Part shown: positions 46,711 through 58,520 of the stretch, piece by piece
Numbering within the stretch: position 1 is the stretch's first letter
Layout of the letters: every line of letters begins with the position of its first letter
Assembly: GCA_026874595.1 (NCBI GenBank)
Contig: CM049312.1
Location: 68,354,929 to 68,418,928, forward strand
DNA: 64,000 nucleotides
Source of the DNA: Sipunculus nudus
Taxonomy: Eukaryota > Annelida > Sipuncula > Golfingiida > Sipunculidae
Direction of reading: 5' to 3'
The notes under the pieces: generated by a model
Database searches by the model: none
Told to the model about the DNA's origin: nothing
What the model saw: only the letters and a program-made list of their open reading frames with translations
Position numbers and translations under genes: made by a program

Positions 46711-48060
46711 GCCTGTGACGCTTTTTCAGGAGGCGCCTCGGGGATTTTCACTGTCCTGTTAAGACCGTGGCCAGAGAGCATGTCCTGCCAAAAAGACAAT
46801 TCCGTGCAATACGCGGTCACGCGGGTCCACTATAATCCCCTTTGATCCCCCATATCCATTGTAACGCTTCTAAAGGAATTTTTGTTCTCAAAAGGAAGTA
46901 AAGGTTTTTAATCCAAAGACCACATGGTTCCGTTTTCAATACGAGGGCTTTTCAGTTTGGTCAACCATAGGCACTGAGTCCAGTGATGTGACCAACGTTA
47001 GACAATTTTTTTATGGGGTTAAGGTATGATGATTTTTATTCATTCAAAATATCGTTCCATGATAACCATGGTTTCAAAAGTTCGGCCAAGTCATGTGTGT
47101 TATAGAGTTTTTTTTCAAAAAAAGAAGCCCGAAAACTTAATTATCATTCGGGTTGGATGCGGGTAGGGTCTGGGGATTGGGGGGGGGGGGGGGGGTCACA
47201 TATATTTTTTAAGATCCGTTGTCTGTAGGGACGGTGATATATGAAAAATATAGGTACATAGGGGTCAGGGGTACATACATCCATCAGAATCTCCTTTAAT
47301 ATCAGTCATGTGTTCACGTGTATGCGTTTCATTTGAGAACACTATCATGCTTCAGTAACCCGAGTTCACCTTGCGAGTGGCAGAACACATTAATACAAAA
47401 CGGTAGCTTCCACATGGGGACAAATGAATAGTCCTTTGTCATAATGGTTTCTGAGAAAATATATATTGGTGTGATTCTTATTACCTCCAAAATGAAATGG
47501 ACAATTTACATGTCTTTACCCTAACCCTCTACAAATGTTCGGGATTACATTTTTCGCCTGTCACGCTTTTTCAGTAGGCGACCTGTAATCCCCACTGAAC
47601 CACAATTCCATTATATCGCCTGTTAAGGAATTTTCTCTGTCAAAAGGAAGTATATATTTTAAATATAAGCGCACATGTCCACATGAATCTCTTAATCTTT
47701 CCATGATGACCATGGTTTTAATAGTTCGGCCGATTCTAAAAAAAAGTGTTTTTTTTCAAAAGGAACCCCGGAGGGGGGGGGGATTGCACACACTTCTAAG
47801 GGTCCTCGACCTCTTAGGGACTTTAATACCCCCGCACCAATCTACTAATCAGTCATTGGTTCATACGTGCACGTTTCATGTAAAACATTGTCATGGTCAG
47901 AAACACGGCTTCACCAGGCGAGTGGCAGAACATAGCCCCTTATAATTATTCCTTTGTATAATTGTGATTATGGCACTTAAGAAAATAATATATTATGGTG
48001 ATACCGATTACATCCAAAAATGTAATGGATTACGGGTGCAGTTTTACTCTTCCCCCCTAA
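46711..48060 (+). repeat. Two-copy tandem duplication (~845-bp offset)
   Basis: GCCTGTGACGCTTTTTCAGGAGGCG at 46711 recurs as GCCTGTCACGCTTTTTCAGTAGGCG at 47556 (quoted blocks differ at two bases). Further ordered matches are AAGGAATTTT-TCTCAAAAGGAAGTA, CATGAT-ACCATGGTTT, AGTTCGGCC, a G run, CGAGTGGCAGAACA, CCTTTGT and a TATATTATGGTG block. Copy 2 has lost about 340 bp. Confidence 0.75.
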
Positions 48061-48589
48061 AATTTTCAGTAAAATCTGTATATTACATTTTGCATAATTT
48101 GCTGAAAGACAATGCAACGAACCAAGGCTGAGGTGGTTCTTTGCTAAATGCTTTCATCGAAATATATCAACCTGCTTTCTTTTTATCTGGGAGAGTTGTC
48201 AATTTTGCATCAGACCTGCTTATTCCATGACAATTTACATTATTTAAACCAAATATTTAATACTGTTGAAATACATTTTTCTGGGCCTATTTTTTCACAT
48301 TGGCACCTATACGTTTCGCGTACAATAGACTTCAACGACATAATTATGCATGTGTATACAAATAACGCATGTGTCTGTTAACATGCCTTAGACTAATCCC
48401 TCAGCTGACTACACTGAATAAACATCGTGTTTTACGATGTCACCTGAGCTTCAACTAATACAAAGCATTTTTTTATATTATTTCCCGGTAAATGCTTTTG
48501 TATCCAATTGTTATATATACGATATTTACTAAGCAATGTAGCTGTCGGACCTATGTTGTTTACCGGGAAAAAAACTTCTTACTTTAAAA

Positions 48590-48843
48590 TTTTTCTGGAA
48601 TAGAATAATTTTTTCCTATGTTAATACTTAAGGGGAGGGTGTTTCTGGAGCATTCTAGCAGAAGTAATCTTTATATCATATAAGTGAATAGAATAATTTA
48701 TCTTTCTATGTTGATATTTCGGGGGAGGATGTTCCTGGAGAATTCTATCATATGTGAATAGAAAAATTTTTCTTTCTATGTTGATATATTGGGGTAGGGT
48801 GTTCCTGGAGAATTCTAGCAGAAGTAATCTTTATATCATATAA
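48590..48843 (+). repeat. Three-unit tandem repeat (70-94 bp)
   Basis: TGAATAGAATAATTT, TCTATGTTGATAT, GGGGAGGGTGTTCCTGGAG and AATTCTAGCAGAAGTAATC recur at about 48590, 48684 and 48754. The middle unit lacks the AGAAGTAATC end. Confidence 0.85.
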
Positions 48844-48849
48844 GGGAAA

Positions 48850-49590
48850 AACATGACAAAAGTTCCTGCAAAAACCTCAGGATAAAAATATGCGTCGTTT
48901 GGTTCCTATCAGCCCATTACAAAAACTTGCATCAGATAGAGCCGTGGATTTTCCACGGAAACAGCTAGTATTTGATTAATAATGATATGTTGTTTCAACA
49001 TTTTTCTGGAACTGAGTTGACAAATTGATAGGTACATTTATTTAACGCTCGTATTGCATTAAATTATTAAGTCAGAATTGAATTTCCACCTAGGTTGCAA
49101 GGCAATATATATTTAAGCGAGCACACAGCTCATAAATAGACTTCTAAATTTAAACCGTGCCCTTGACCTTCACACTTAGAGAACCAAGGTCTGCAGTCAA
49201 TAGGTTTTTTTATTGGCCAATCAGAAACCAAGCTTGTATGTTTGCTGGTTATAAATATGGCCACTATTCGTGGAGCAGTCATTGCTAATTGCAGCCTCAC
49301 TGTCTGATAATCAGAATTCCACCTGCTACCCCCCCCCCCACCCCACCCCACCCCCATTTATCATATGTTCATTTCTTTATGGTTTCAATATAGTTTAAAT
49401 GTGATATAATTAATATGATATATAATATGATATGGCGATTTGGGCCCCATCCTCTTTCAGAGCATTTATTATGCCCTTCATGTAAAGTAACCATTAATAA
49501 ATTTCCAATATTGTCATTACGCCCTTGTCTTCAAACATATGTTTTTATTCCTTACTTGTATGTTTGAATGTGTGATTCTCTCTCTTGCAG
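48850..49590. other. Upstream flank / intron of the plus-strand PAN gene
   Basis: No upstream signal-peptide exon found on the plus strand. A C-rich run lies at about 49329-49353, and a TATATTTAAGC near 49109 could be a TATA box. Confidence 0.35.
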
Positions 49591-50088
49591 CGAAATCTCT
49601 TGCTGTCCTCTTGTCATTTGGATCCGATGCGATTGTCAGACCTCGTCTGGATACATGGAGTAACCTCGTTTTCATCCCAGCTCCATACAATCACATAACC
49701 CTTGGAGCTACCCTGTCTGTCAGTCATTTCAGGTTTTACGCTAAACGTACCGGCACTGTACAGTTTCAAATATGGCGTCCAGCCAGTGGTGCAAGATCTT
49801 TCCAACTGGTTTATAACACTGATCCCTTCACGGCGTTGACTACTGGTGCCCATAACGTCACGCCAAGTACACCCATGTTTGTGCAAGACGGCGATGTTAT
49901 CGGGTTGCACACTTTAAGTATAGGTGTCATACCTTATGAAGGCGACTCATGTACAGACAGAAGGTCATATTTCATGGTGAAGACACAACTAACAACAGGT
50001 GCGATTGAAACATTTCAGGAGGGTGGTAATTCTCCTTGTCGTAATTACTCGATGCAAGTAGTTCTGCAGGTGACACCCTTTGGCCAAG
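49591..50088 (+). CDS. Unrecognised secreted beta-rich domain, penultimate exon
   Basis: The exon runs from acceptor TTCTCTCTCTTGCAG to donor CCAAG/GTAAAA and encodes 166 residues in one open frame: KSLAVLLSFGSDAIVRP, GTVQFQIWRP, FVQDGDVIGLHT near the middle, two cysteines (DSCTD, SPCRN) and MQVVLQVTPFGQ at the end. Alternating hydrophobic strands and the Q-x-GDVIG turn suggest a beta-sandwich seen in invertebrate extracellular proteins, but I cannot name the family. Phase 1 at the acceptor matches the array's signal-peptide exons, so a separate first exon is likely. An upstream ATG at 49539 could start translation with a hydrophobic leader, but it reads through the acceptor tract. The next exon at 50892 joins in frame. 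Confidence 0.75.
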
Positions 50089-50891
50089 GTAAAACTTTTT
50101 TTCTTTCAACGTAATGTCTACATGAAAATATACCTGTGAATGCAAATTTCACCTCTTTTCTGCTCCAAGGCTTTTAAAGCGTATTGTAATCTTTCTACGT
50201 ACTTATAAATGAGCCATACAGTTATAACTAAAACTCTGTTGATCTCACCAAACTGGACACTGAGCTCTAGCGCAATTTGGGAAATATAATCTCTCCTAAT
50301 AATGTGCTGTTCCCCCGCATTCATGACATAATGAATTCTTGACAGGATAGTGTTTACTTTGATACACAATATGATAGTTCCAAGAGTCTTATGTTTACGA
50401 GTAGCTAATATAGAGTTATATCCATAACTTCTTTTAATATACATAGAGAGAGGGAGAGAGAGAGAAAGGGAGGGAGAAAAAACCTGTGTAATCAGTCCAC
50501 TCTGCCGCTAGATTGGTCTTAATTCACAAGTGGTCTTACTATACATGTATGCTAGAAACAATATGAACTAGGTTCATTTTAGGAGAGTGTTTATAGCTTT
50601 ATAGACAGGTTGTCTTATTAGATAAGTGGTCTCTCAGACATGTTCCATATATGTGTGTTTGAGGGTGTGTTGTGTGAGGGTGTGTGTGTGTAAGTGTGCA
50701 GAGATACATTTAGTTTACGAATATGAGCCAGTTGGTGAAATATCAGTTCAAACAATTTCTTTTATTAGAAGTATAAACCTTTTTAAATTCTTTAGATTTT
50801 TAAATTCTTTAAATACTCAGCATGAATTTCCTGACCATCTATGTCGGGGTTTAACAGCTGTGAAATTGCTGTTGTGTATTTTACTTCCTAG

Positions 50892-51148
50892 GGAGAAACA
50901 GAACCTACAGTTCCAATATGTATTGGGTCCTTATATTGGAAGGACGTCTGGTGTATCAACATGATTCTATCATTATAAAGACAGACAACCTGGAAGTATG
51001 TGCTGTTGCTTGTCAGGAACTCCTGACGTGTCAGAGTTTCACGTTCTCCGCAAATAGCGACAGCTGTTGGCTGAACCAAGGAACATTACGAAGTCTTTAT
51101 TACCTGTACGCAGCTGAAGTAAACGCTGAGCATTATGTACCTGGATAA
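50892..51148 (+). CDS. PAN/Apple-like terminal exon of the plus-strand gene
   Basis: The acceptor TTTTACTTCCTAG is followed in phase 1 by RNRTYSSNMYWVL, then VYQHDS, CAVACQ, LTCQSFTFS, DSCWLNQG and a stop at 51146-51148 after VPG. The cysteine order C-x3-C-x5-C then C-W-L is the PAN core; the fold usually mediates binding to proteins or glycans outside the cell. Joined with the previous exon it gives a secreted two-domain protein. An AATAAA signal lies 323 bp downstream. Related in plan, but not close in sequence, to the PAN exons of the lectin array on the other strand. Confidence 0.8.
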
Positions 51149-51470
51149 AGGATGCTCCCTGGTTTTATTTTTCCACTGTCGGAAGAAAATGTACTGTATC
51201 ACTTACATGTCATGGCTGAACAATTTTTCAGATTAAAAAAATTAATGACTTTAAAAAAATTGTTTATTAGCGTGAATTGTTTCGAATTGCCTTCAGCCAA
51301 ATGAATAATTTCATTTGTAGTATGTAACATAACTAGATACTCTGTTCTACCACCCCTGTTCACTTAATATTTCACGATATTTCTTTCAAATCTATTTTGT
51401 TTACTACTGCTAATAAGATTTTAACAAAGGAGGTTATGTGGAGATTTATGAGGATATTGTATAACCTGTA

Positions 51471-51476
51471 AATAAA
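51471..51476 (+). terminator. Poly(A) signal of the plus-strand PAN gene
   Basis: AATAAA, the first canonical signal after the stop at 51148. Confidence 0.5.
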
Positions 51477-51718
51477 TATATCTACTCTCCGACGCCAGGA
51501 CGTTGTCAGAATGCTTAGAAACGGGTGCAAACAGATGGCGTGAGTTCAAATGGATCTGTCTATTCATGTAACGTAGGAGAGACATGTGTGACGATTAAAA
51601 ACCACTGTGACGTCATCATCACGAATCGCCAGATCGTCAGCTTAGGTCTTCACAAATACTATGTCGCAAGACCGTACTTCTGTTAAATTGATCATTTGGA
51701 ATCGGTTCATAGGACAGT

Positions 51719-51925
51719 CAGGAACGGATCCAGGATTTAGGAAAAGGGGGGACCTAACCCAGGAGGACTAAAGAAAATCCTAAAAAAAGGGTCACCAGGT
51801 TCAGAAAAGGGGGGTGTCCAGGCTGCAAAATTTCGTCTAAAACCCCTTAAAAAGGGTTGCTTCGAGTGAAAAAGGGGGTGGGGGTCCGGACCCCCTGGAC
51901 CCCCCCCCCCCCGGATCCGCTTCTG
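51719..51925. mobile_element. hAT-like MITE
   Basis: The ends are inverted: CAGGAACGGATCC on the left and, reversed, CAGAAGCGGATCC on the right. The body of about 207 bp is GC-rich with G and C runs. CAG-start termini with GGATCC occur in many invertebrate hAT-type elements. The flanking 8-mers (AGGACAGT and AGAGTATT) match poorly, so the target duplication is decayed. Confidence 0.5.
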
Positions 51926-51929
51926 AGAG

Positions 51930-54120
51930 TATTATGATGCTGTTAGATAATCGCCACATTTATCTGACTCACCTTTGAGGAAAATAAAGGTAAGTTTGTG
52001 AGCCACTATATAAAAACATCAAGAAAAAAATTAATTAAAATGTGTTGTTGAATAGAATATAGCTGAGACCCTTAATTCCTACATGCGGCTTGCGTTATCC
52101 AGGTTTTAGTTTGTACAAAACATAGAAGCACGGCTTTTGAAAAAAAAAAACTTGCGAAGAATAAAAAAGGCAGGGTTTGATTAGAGCATTGAAATACAAC
52201 ATGACAATACTCCGAAAACAGTCCAAAGTCAAAAACGTATGTGTGACCCCACCAAATCGGTGAATTATAGTAGATTAAAACAAAGTTGCGGCAAACATTT
52301 GTATCTGTTGATGGAAATTCCTAGAATCTGGGACTAGCTTTTCACCTTGTAATATGTTGTATGATCTCTTCTTAAAAAAAGTAATAATAAACCCTAAGCA
52401 GGGGTCGAAATTATAAGGGGCCCGCGGGCCCGATGCCCGTGTTTTCACGCTCAGGCCCGACATTTCTGGTACACGCAGGCCCGAGTGGACTGCAGAATGT
52501 CCGCCCCCGCATTCAAAGGTACACCGGACCGGCAAGGATAAACATTTACCGCTGTATAGCTCTCGATCTCTATATGTTGAAATGCAGGTACACACGGGTT
52601 CTATAGCTGCTAAATGCAAACTTAACCATGCCTGGACAAAATATGCAAACGATCTGTTGTTCTACGCAAGCTTTCCTCAAATGAAATTTTAGTTTCGTTC
52701 GCGCAAACCAGATGACATTTTTATTGAATGTATTAATAAATATACAAGTTTGATCGAGTCCCTGCGGACCAATCCCCTCTTATAAATTTTGTATCACTTT
52801 CATCCTAAAATGGACTATTGAAACCGTGTCCGATATAGAGATTATGGTCTTCAATTATTATCACTCGGTAAAAGTCCGTCGACGTGGTACTGTTTTTTCC
52901 CTTGGGCTATAACATCTTTCATTGACTGATGATAGATGGCGCTGCAAAAGGGGATTTCCACACCACAAGTCGGACCGTCCAAAAAATTCGCTCATATTTC
53001 AGACTTCTCGTACAATAAGGCTTAACTAAATTTGTGTTTTTTTTTATTTAACGCTAAAATAGACCATATGAATTCTGAATGTAGGCTAGGATTCCGTCCC
53101 GCAGTTCGGCAGTGATAAATATGCCGTAACCAGGTCACACGGGTGTATAATTGCATACGTGATCTCTCGGTCAATACTCGAAGAAATGTTAATGCAATCA
53201 TCGGCACATGGCGGTTTCAGTCGAAGATTACCGAATCTTATTTCAGGACGACATGTGCAAAATTAAATATCCTGATGCTGGTAGTGAGGAAAATTGACTG
53301 GTATAAAATTAGTTTAGGGATATGATTCATGCTTTGTAATGCGATTTTATTTAATATTCTCTGGATATTAAAAATTTCCTTTTATCTAAACTATAAAAAG
53401 CAAGTTAAATTAAAAAAAAGCGATTTCCAGACAGAATATTTTCTTAATGACGTCCTCAGATGTTTATTATTTTATTGGAGCCAGTACACGGCGCCAAAGT
53501 TAGTTCGAAGTGGCATGATGTTAAAACAAAAAGAAAATTTTGACCCCTGAGGGGTATACTTCTGAATATTAAAAGTGTATTTATTGTTGCTTTATTCTTT
53601 TTTGTCACATACCTATCTCAATTTCTTTAATATAAAGAAATAAAAAAAACACAAGCAAAAGGTTTACAGTAGTGAATTTATTCATTAGTGAATATATATA
53701 TATATATATAGGTAGGCTTAAGCTTCACATTTTTAAGATAGGAAAATAATTACATGGGTATCAAAAAAGTGGTGCGAGCCTGGGCCTGTAAATTTTATAA
53801 CTAATTTCTACCCTAGAATATACAAAAATTGTCGCGTTAACAACAAAATATTCTTATCTCTAAGAGAGGCATCATATAAAAACAATATAATATTTAATGT
53901 TATTTAATCTATCTACAGATGCGGATTTAAAGGGGGCGCAGAGCGCGCGCTCCATCTTTTTAAGATATCAGGGAAACGGAATAACATACACTTATACCGA
54001 AAAATCAAGCAGACGCCCTTAAAATCGAGTAACGCATAATGCCGCTCTTGAACCATGTGTTCCTCTGAACCTATGACGGATGTTACAGGTGCTCTTTTTA
54101 TTGTGTGACACGGGCGTAGC
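51930..54120. other. Interval without recognised genes
   Basis: A (TA)n at about 53693-53711. A CAGATGCGGATTTAAAGGGGG stretch near 53918 resembles a DNA-transposon end with no partner, perhaps cut by the LTR element next to it. Confidence 0.4.
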
Positions 54121-54122
54121 AT

Positions 54123-54864
54123 TGTTGTTGCATTTTGTGTTTGGTCCGTGCTGGTTGTACTCTCGTTGTCAGGTGAGCCTTGAGCTTTCACGCTTGGTCG
54201 TGGGTCACGTGATGAGCCTAGTATGTGTAGATACACAGCGATGTCTTTCTAGAAAATTCCTGAAACGCGTGTTTACTGTTGAGTAGGGTCCTTATAGACT
54301 GTTCGGGAAGTGGAAAATTCCCGGCTTAGGGTGAAAGATATAAAAAGGGGCTTTTTTTAGAACCAGAGGAAAGACAGCAGAGCAGATACCAGCGGACGCA
54401 GAAGCGTGTGTCATATTCTAAGACCTTATCCGACGAATGCGGCAATTATACATTTTCAAAGATTTTCTCCTGGATTTTATACATTTGGACTTCAGTTTAC
54501 TTTCTGTGTTGTTGCAAGAACTTTCCACTGGACTGTCATTCTCCGAGAGTTTACATTCATAGGACTTATCTTGGTGACGGTGTTGGTATCGAGGTACTAT
54601 ACCATTATCTTTCTGTGTGATTATATTGACTTGTTGCTATAACGCTGTTTTACTGTATAATTGTATTGATTTAAGGTATTGTATTTTTAGGGTTGTTTTA
54701 AGAATAAATTATAGTTATTTGTTAACAAAAAACCACTGACTTCCTTATTCATTTCCCTAGATATTTCACGCTGCTTAGTGTTACAGAATCTGTTTTTTTT
54801 ATCTCTATTACAAAATTTGTGTTCATCACGCATACGTGATCTGTTTATATTAGGTTCCATAACA
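54123..54864 (+). repeat. 5' LTR
   Basis: Runs TGTTGTTGC to CCATAACA. Contains a TATA-like GATATAAAAAGGGG at about 54338 and AATAAA at about 54705. Confidence 0.8.
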
Positions 54865-54870
54865 TAAAAT

Positions 54871-54890
54871 TTGGGGCTCTGGTCGGGATG
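54871..54890 (+). promoter_or_regulatory. Candidate primer-binding site
   Basis: Lies seven bases after the LTR. TTGGGGCTCTGGTCGGGAT resembles a tRNA-Pro-type primer site with an indel and mismatches. Confidence 0.4.
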
Positions 54891-55034
54891 CTTAATAGTT
54901 TTCAAATTTATTAGGCCTTGACCTGGACATTTTTTTTCATACCTTGTTAAGAAGATTACATATTGTTTACAGTACATTGTTTACAGGATTTATCTCAGTG
55001 TTTTTTTTTTTTGTTATTGTTTTAACATCTTAAC

Positions 55035-56355
55035 ATGGCAGATTTCAAACCTGAGACATTTGTTGACGATCCGGACACTTATCAACTTAAACAGTTGTCC
55101 AAAGACCAGTTGTTGCGTTTGGGACAACACTTGAGACTTAGTGTGAAAAAAAAAGCTTTGAGAAAGCCTGATATCATTGCTAAAATCATACAAGATCTTA
55201 TTAGCAAAGGTTTAATTGAAGAAACTGAAGTTGAAACATAAAAAAATGACAGCCTTGCTATGCAATTAGAATTGAAAAAGTTGGAAATGCAACATGAGCT
55301 AGCATTAATAGGGAGGGAAGAACGGTTAGAAAGAGAAAGACTAGAAAAAGAAATAGAAAGAGACAGACTAGAAAAAGAAAAAGAAATTGAGTTAAAACGA
55401 CTGGAGTTAGAAAGACTTAAACTAGAACATACTCACAGTTTTGAGTTACTAAACACATTAGACTTGTCCCACCTTTTCAAGAAAAAGAGGTTGATAAATA
55501 TTTTTTACACTTTGAGAATGTAGCTGAAAATTTAAAATGGCCTAAGAAAAATTGGACTACGCTGTTACAAAGTGTATTGACTGGCAAGGCCAGAGAAATT
55601 TATACAGAGCTTTCAGTAGAAGCTGCTGCTGACTATGACCTGGTAAAACGGTTAATCCTGAAAGGTTATAAAAGTTAGTTCCAGAGGCTTACCGCCAGAA
55701 ATTCAGAAATTGGGAAAAGCGCAAAGAACAGACCTACGTAGAATTTGATAGGACAAAAGAGCAGTTGTTTGATCGCTGGTGTAGTTCTAAAAATGTAATG
55801 AAAGATTATGACAATTTGCGCCAGTTGATTTTGCTTGAAGAATTTAAGCGCTGCATTAACGCAGATGTTAAAACTTTTCTCGATGAGAAAAGTCCTGAAA
55901 CACTTGACATTGCTGCACAATTAGCTGAAGATTATTCATTGACACACAAAATGTCCTTTACTAGCAAATCAAACCAGTCATTCACGGATAAGAATGTAAA
56001 ACAGTATGGTCAAAAGAAGTTTACAGCGCAGTCTCCCAGTACTAGTAGTCCTGATAGTTCAGCAAAGCCCATAGCTACACCTCAGTCCACGTCCACTGTG
56101 TCTAAGTCCAACAAAGACCAGTCATTTTCAAAGAAAATCTGTAATTACTGCAATAAGGAAGGTCATCTAATATCTGACTGCTGGAAACTTGCGAATAAAC
56201 AAAATAGCAAACCTTCTGGTTTTGTTTCAAAATCTATGCATAGCATAGTACAAGAGCCAGGCTCTTTTCATGTAAATAAGGGGTGCAACTCCTTTGTTGA
56301 CTCAAATAAAGATTTTGATGCTACGGAGGCCCAAGTGCCGTCTAAATCCAAATAA
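55035..56355 (+). pseudogene. gag: gag: coiled coil, capsid-like region, CCHC knuckle
   Basis: The gag start MADFKPETFVDDPD is well placed after the leader. A short N-terminal part is followed by a Lys/Glu/Arg/Leu coiled coil (55260-55430), then a capsid-like helical region beginning VDKYFLHFENVAE and WTTLLQSVLTGKAREIY, and LDIAAQLAEDYSLTHK later. The nucleocapsid knuckle is CNYCNKEGHLISDC (C-x2-C-x4-H-x4-C) near 56140-56181. Stops at 55241 and 55520 and a frameshift near 55672 break it. The product would form the virus-like core. A stop at 56355 separates it from pol. Confidence 0.8.
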
Positions 56356-57560
56356 GAATCCGTAGATTGCGGGGTAAAAACCACAGTTGATTCCTGCGAG
56401 GAATTAAATAAGGATAGGTCCTTCAAGACTCGTAAATGGCGACCACCTGATGTATGCGCTGATGATGAGTGGGCCATCAAACATCAAATAGTAATGCCCA
56501 AAAGCTTTCGCAGTGAAGTTCTAAGCATGGCACATGAGGCTCCTTTGTCTGGCCATTTAGGTATAAATAAAACTTTTCAGAAAGTTAGTACACTCTTCTA
56601 TTGGCCTAACCTCAGGAAAGATGTTGTACAATATTGTAAATCATGCCATACATGCCAGATGGTAGGCAAACCCCATCAGAATCCTCCTAAGCCCCCACTT
56701 AGGCTTATTCCTGCTTTCGAGGAACCATTCAGTAGGATTCTTGTTGATTGTGTTGGACCACTGCCCAAAACAAAATCTAGACATGAATACTTCCTGATGA
56801 TAATGTGCGCATCTACCAGGTTCCCTGGGGCAATACCATTGCGCAAAATTAATGCCAAAAGTATTGTCAAAGCTCTGACCAAGTTTTTTACAACGTTTGG
56901 ATTACCAAAATCCGTCCAGTCTGACCAAGGGTCTAATTTTATGTCTGGCTTATTCCAACAAGTTATGCTTGAGCTAGGTATTAAACAGTACAGCTCTTCG
57001 CCATACCATTCTGAAAGTCAGGGCGCCCTCGAGCGTTTTCACCAGACATTAAAAACATGATCAGAACTTATGCTATGACACACAGAAGGACTGGGATGAA
57101 GGAATCCACCTATTGTTGTTTGCTGTCAGAGAATCCTTTCAAGAGTCCTCGGGTTTCAGTCCCTTTGAACTAGTTTTTGGACACTTCGTTCGAGGTCCAT
57201 TGAAACTGCTTAAGGAAAAACTCGTGTGAAAATCCTGATTATCTTAGTTTACTGCAGTATGTCTCAGACATTCGCACAAAACTACACAATGCTTGTGAGA
57301 TTGCAAAGTCAAATCTGCACAGTAAAATGAAAACAAAGAATGACAAGCACACTGTAAGTAGGACCTTTGAGCCTGGTGAAAAGGTCCTTGCTTTACTTCC
57401 CATCCCTGGCAGATCTCTGCAAGCTAGGTATTTTGGTCCTTACATTGTTGACATTGAAGTCGGTGATTTAAATTACATACTGTTGACACCAGATAGACGT
57501 AAGAAGAAACAACTGTGCCATGTTAACATGATAAAACCATATTATGACAGAAATGGCACA
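56356..57560 (+). pseudogene. pol: Integrase (encoded upstream of RT)
   Basis: The zinc-binding HHCC module reads HEAPLSGHLG ... CKSCHTC. The DDE core has ILVDCVGPLP, QSDQGSNF and SQGALERFH, giving the three acidic residues. The C-terminal part reads FQESSGFSPFELVFGH and PLKLLKEKL, then in another frame FEPGEKVLALLPIPG and ARYFGPY, a GPY/F-type module. A frameshift near 57058 and a stop near 57228 break it. The integrase would insert the cDNA. It sits directly before RT, with no recognisable aspartic protease between the knuckle and HHCC. Confidence 0.85.
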
Positions 57561-58520
57561 TCAGATGTTGTACAAAATGTTACTGCTGTTAATTGGGTAA
57601 AAACTGACCCTGACCCAGTTAAAGTAGATACTGATTGTAAGTGTGATGTAGACATTCAGTGTGGTACAGTACCATTAAAAAACTCAGACACACTGTCACA
57701 CTTTACCGCACAACGACAAAAAGAACTCAAGAACCTGCTGCGGAATAATAAACATTTGTTTAGTGACATTCCAACGCGAACTAACATGTTGTGCCATGAC
57801 GTCGATGTTGGCGAGGCAAGCGCAGTCAAGCAACATCCATATAAACTGAATCCAGAAAATTCAATATTTGCTGGACAATAATTTTGTTGAACCTAGTAAC
57901 AGTAACTGAAGTTCACCATGTATTCTTGTGCCAAAGCCTGATGGAAGTTACCGTATGTGCACAGATTATCGAAAACTGAACTCTGTCACGAAGACTGAAA
58001 CGTTCCCGATTCCGAGGATCGATGATTGTATTGATAGAGTCGGTAGCTCCAGGTGTGTTGCCAAGTTTGACTTGCTAAAAGGATTCTGGAAAGTCCCGCT
58101 GACAGATCGAGCGAAAGAAGTGTCCGCATTTGTGACGCCGCAAGGACTGTACCAGTATAAAGTTATGCCGTTTGGCAAGTAGAACTTGCCAGCCACGTTC
58201 CAGCGCCTCATCAATATGGTTGTCAAGGACATTCAGGGCTGCGACGCATATATTGATGACCTTATCGTGTATAGCGACACCTGGGAGAAACATCTGCAAA
58301 TTCTTCGCGACCTCTTCGAAAGACTCAGTGAAGCACGTCTAACCGTCAACTTAGTAAAATCTAAGTTTTTTCATGCACAAGTAACATTTTTAGGTCATAT
58401 TGTAGGGCAGGGTCAGGTAAAACCTGTTGATGCTAAAATAAGTGCTATTTCTGCATTTCCTAGACCAGAAAACAAAAAGCAAATAATGCGTTTTCGTGGT
58501 ATGGTTGGATACTAAAGGAA
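57561..58520 (+). pseudogene. pol: Reverse transcriptase
   Basis: Starts in the integrase frame with LFSDIPTRTN and VKQHPYKLNP, then a frame change near 57860-57910. LVPKPDGSYRMCTDYRKLN, FPIPRIDDC, KFDLLKGFW, VMPFGK and CDAYIDDLIVYSD follow; YIDD holds the catalytic aspartates, and FLGHIVGQGQ is the connection. A stop replaces the residue after FGK at 58180-58182, and another lies near 58513 in GMVGY. The start of the palm is degraded around 57880-57920. Confidence 0.85.

Noticed and set aside
49539-49590. ATG with hydrophobic leader as the start of the plus-strand gene
   Set aside because: It reads through a strong polypyrimidine tract and CAG acceptor, and the phase-1 acceptor fits a separate signal-peptide exon. 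Not excluded.
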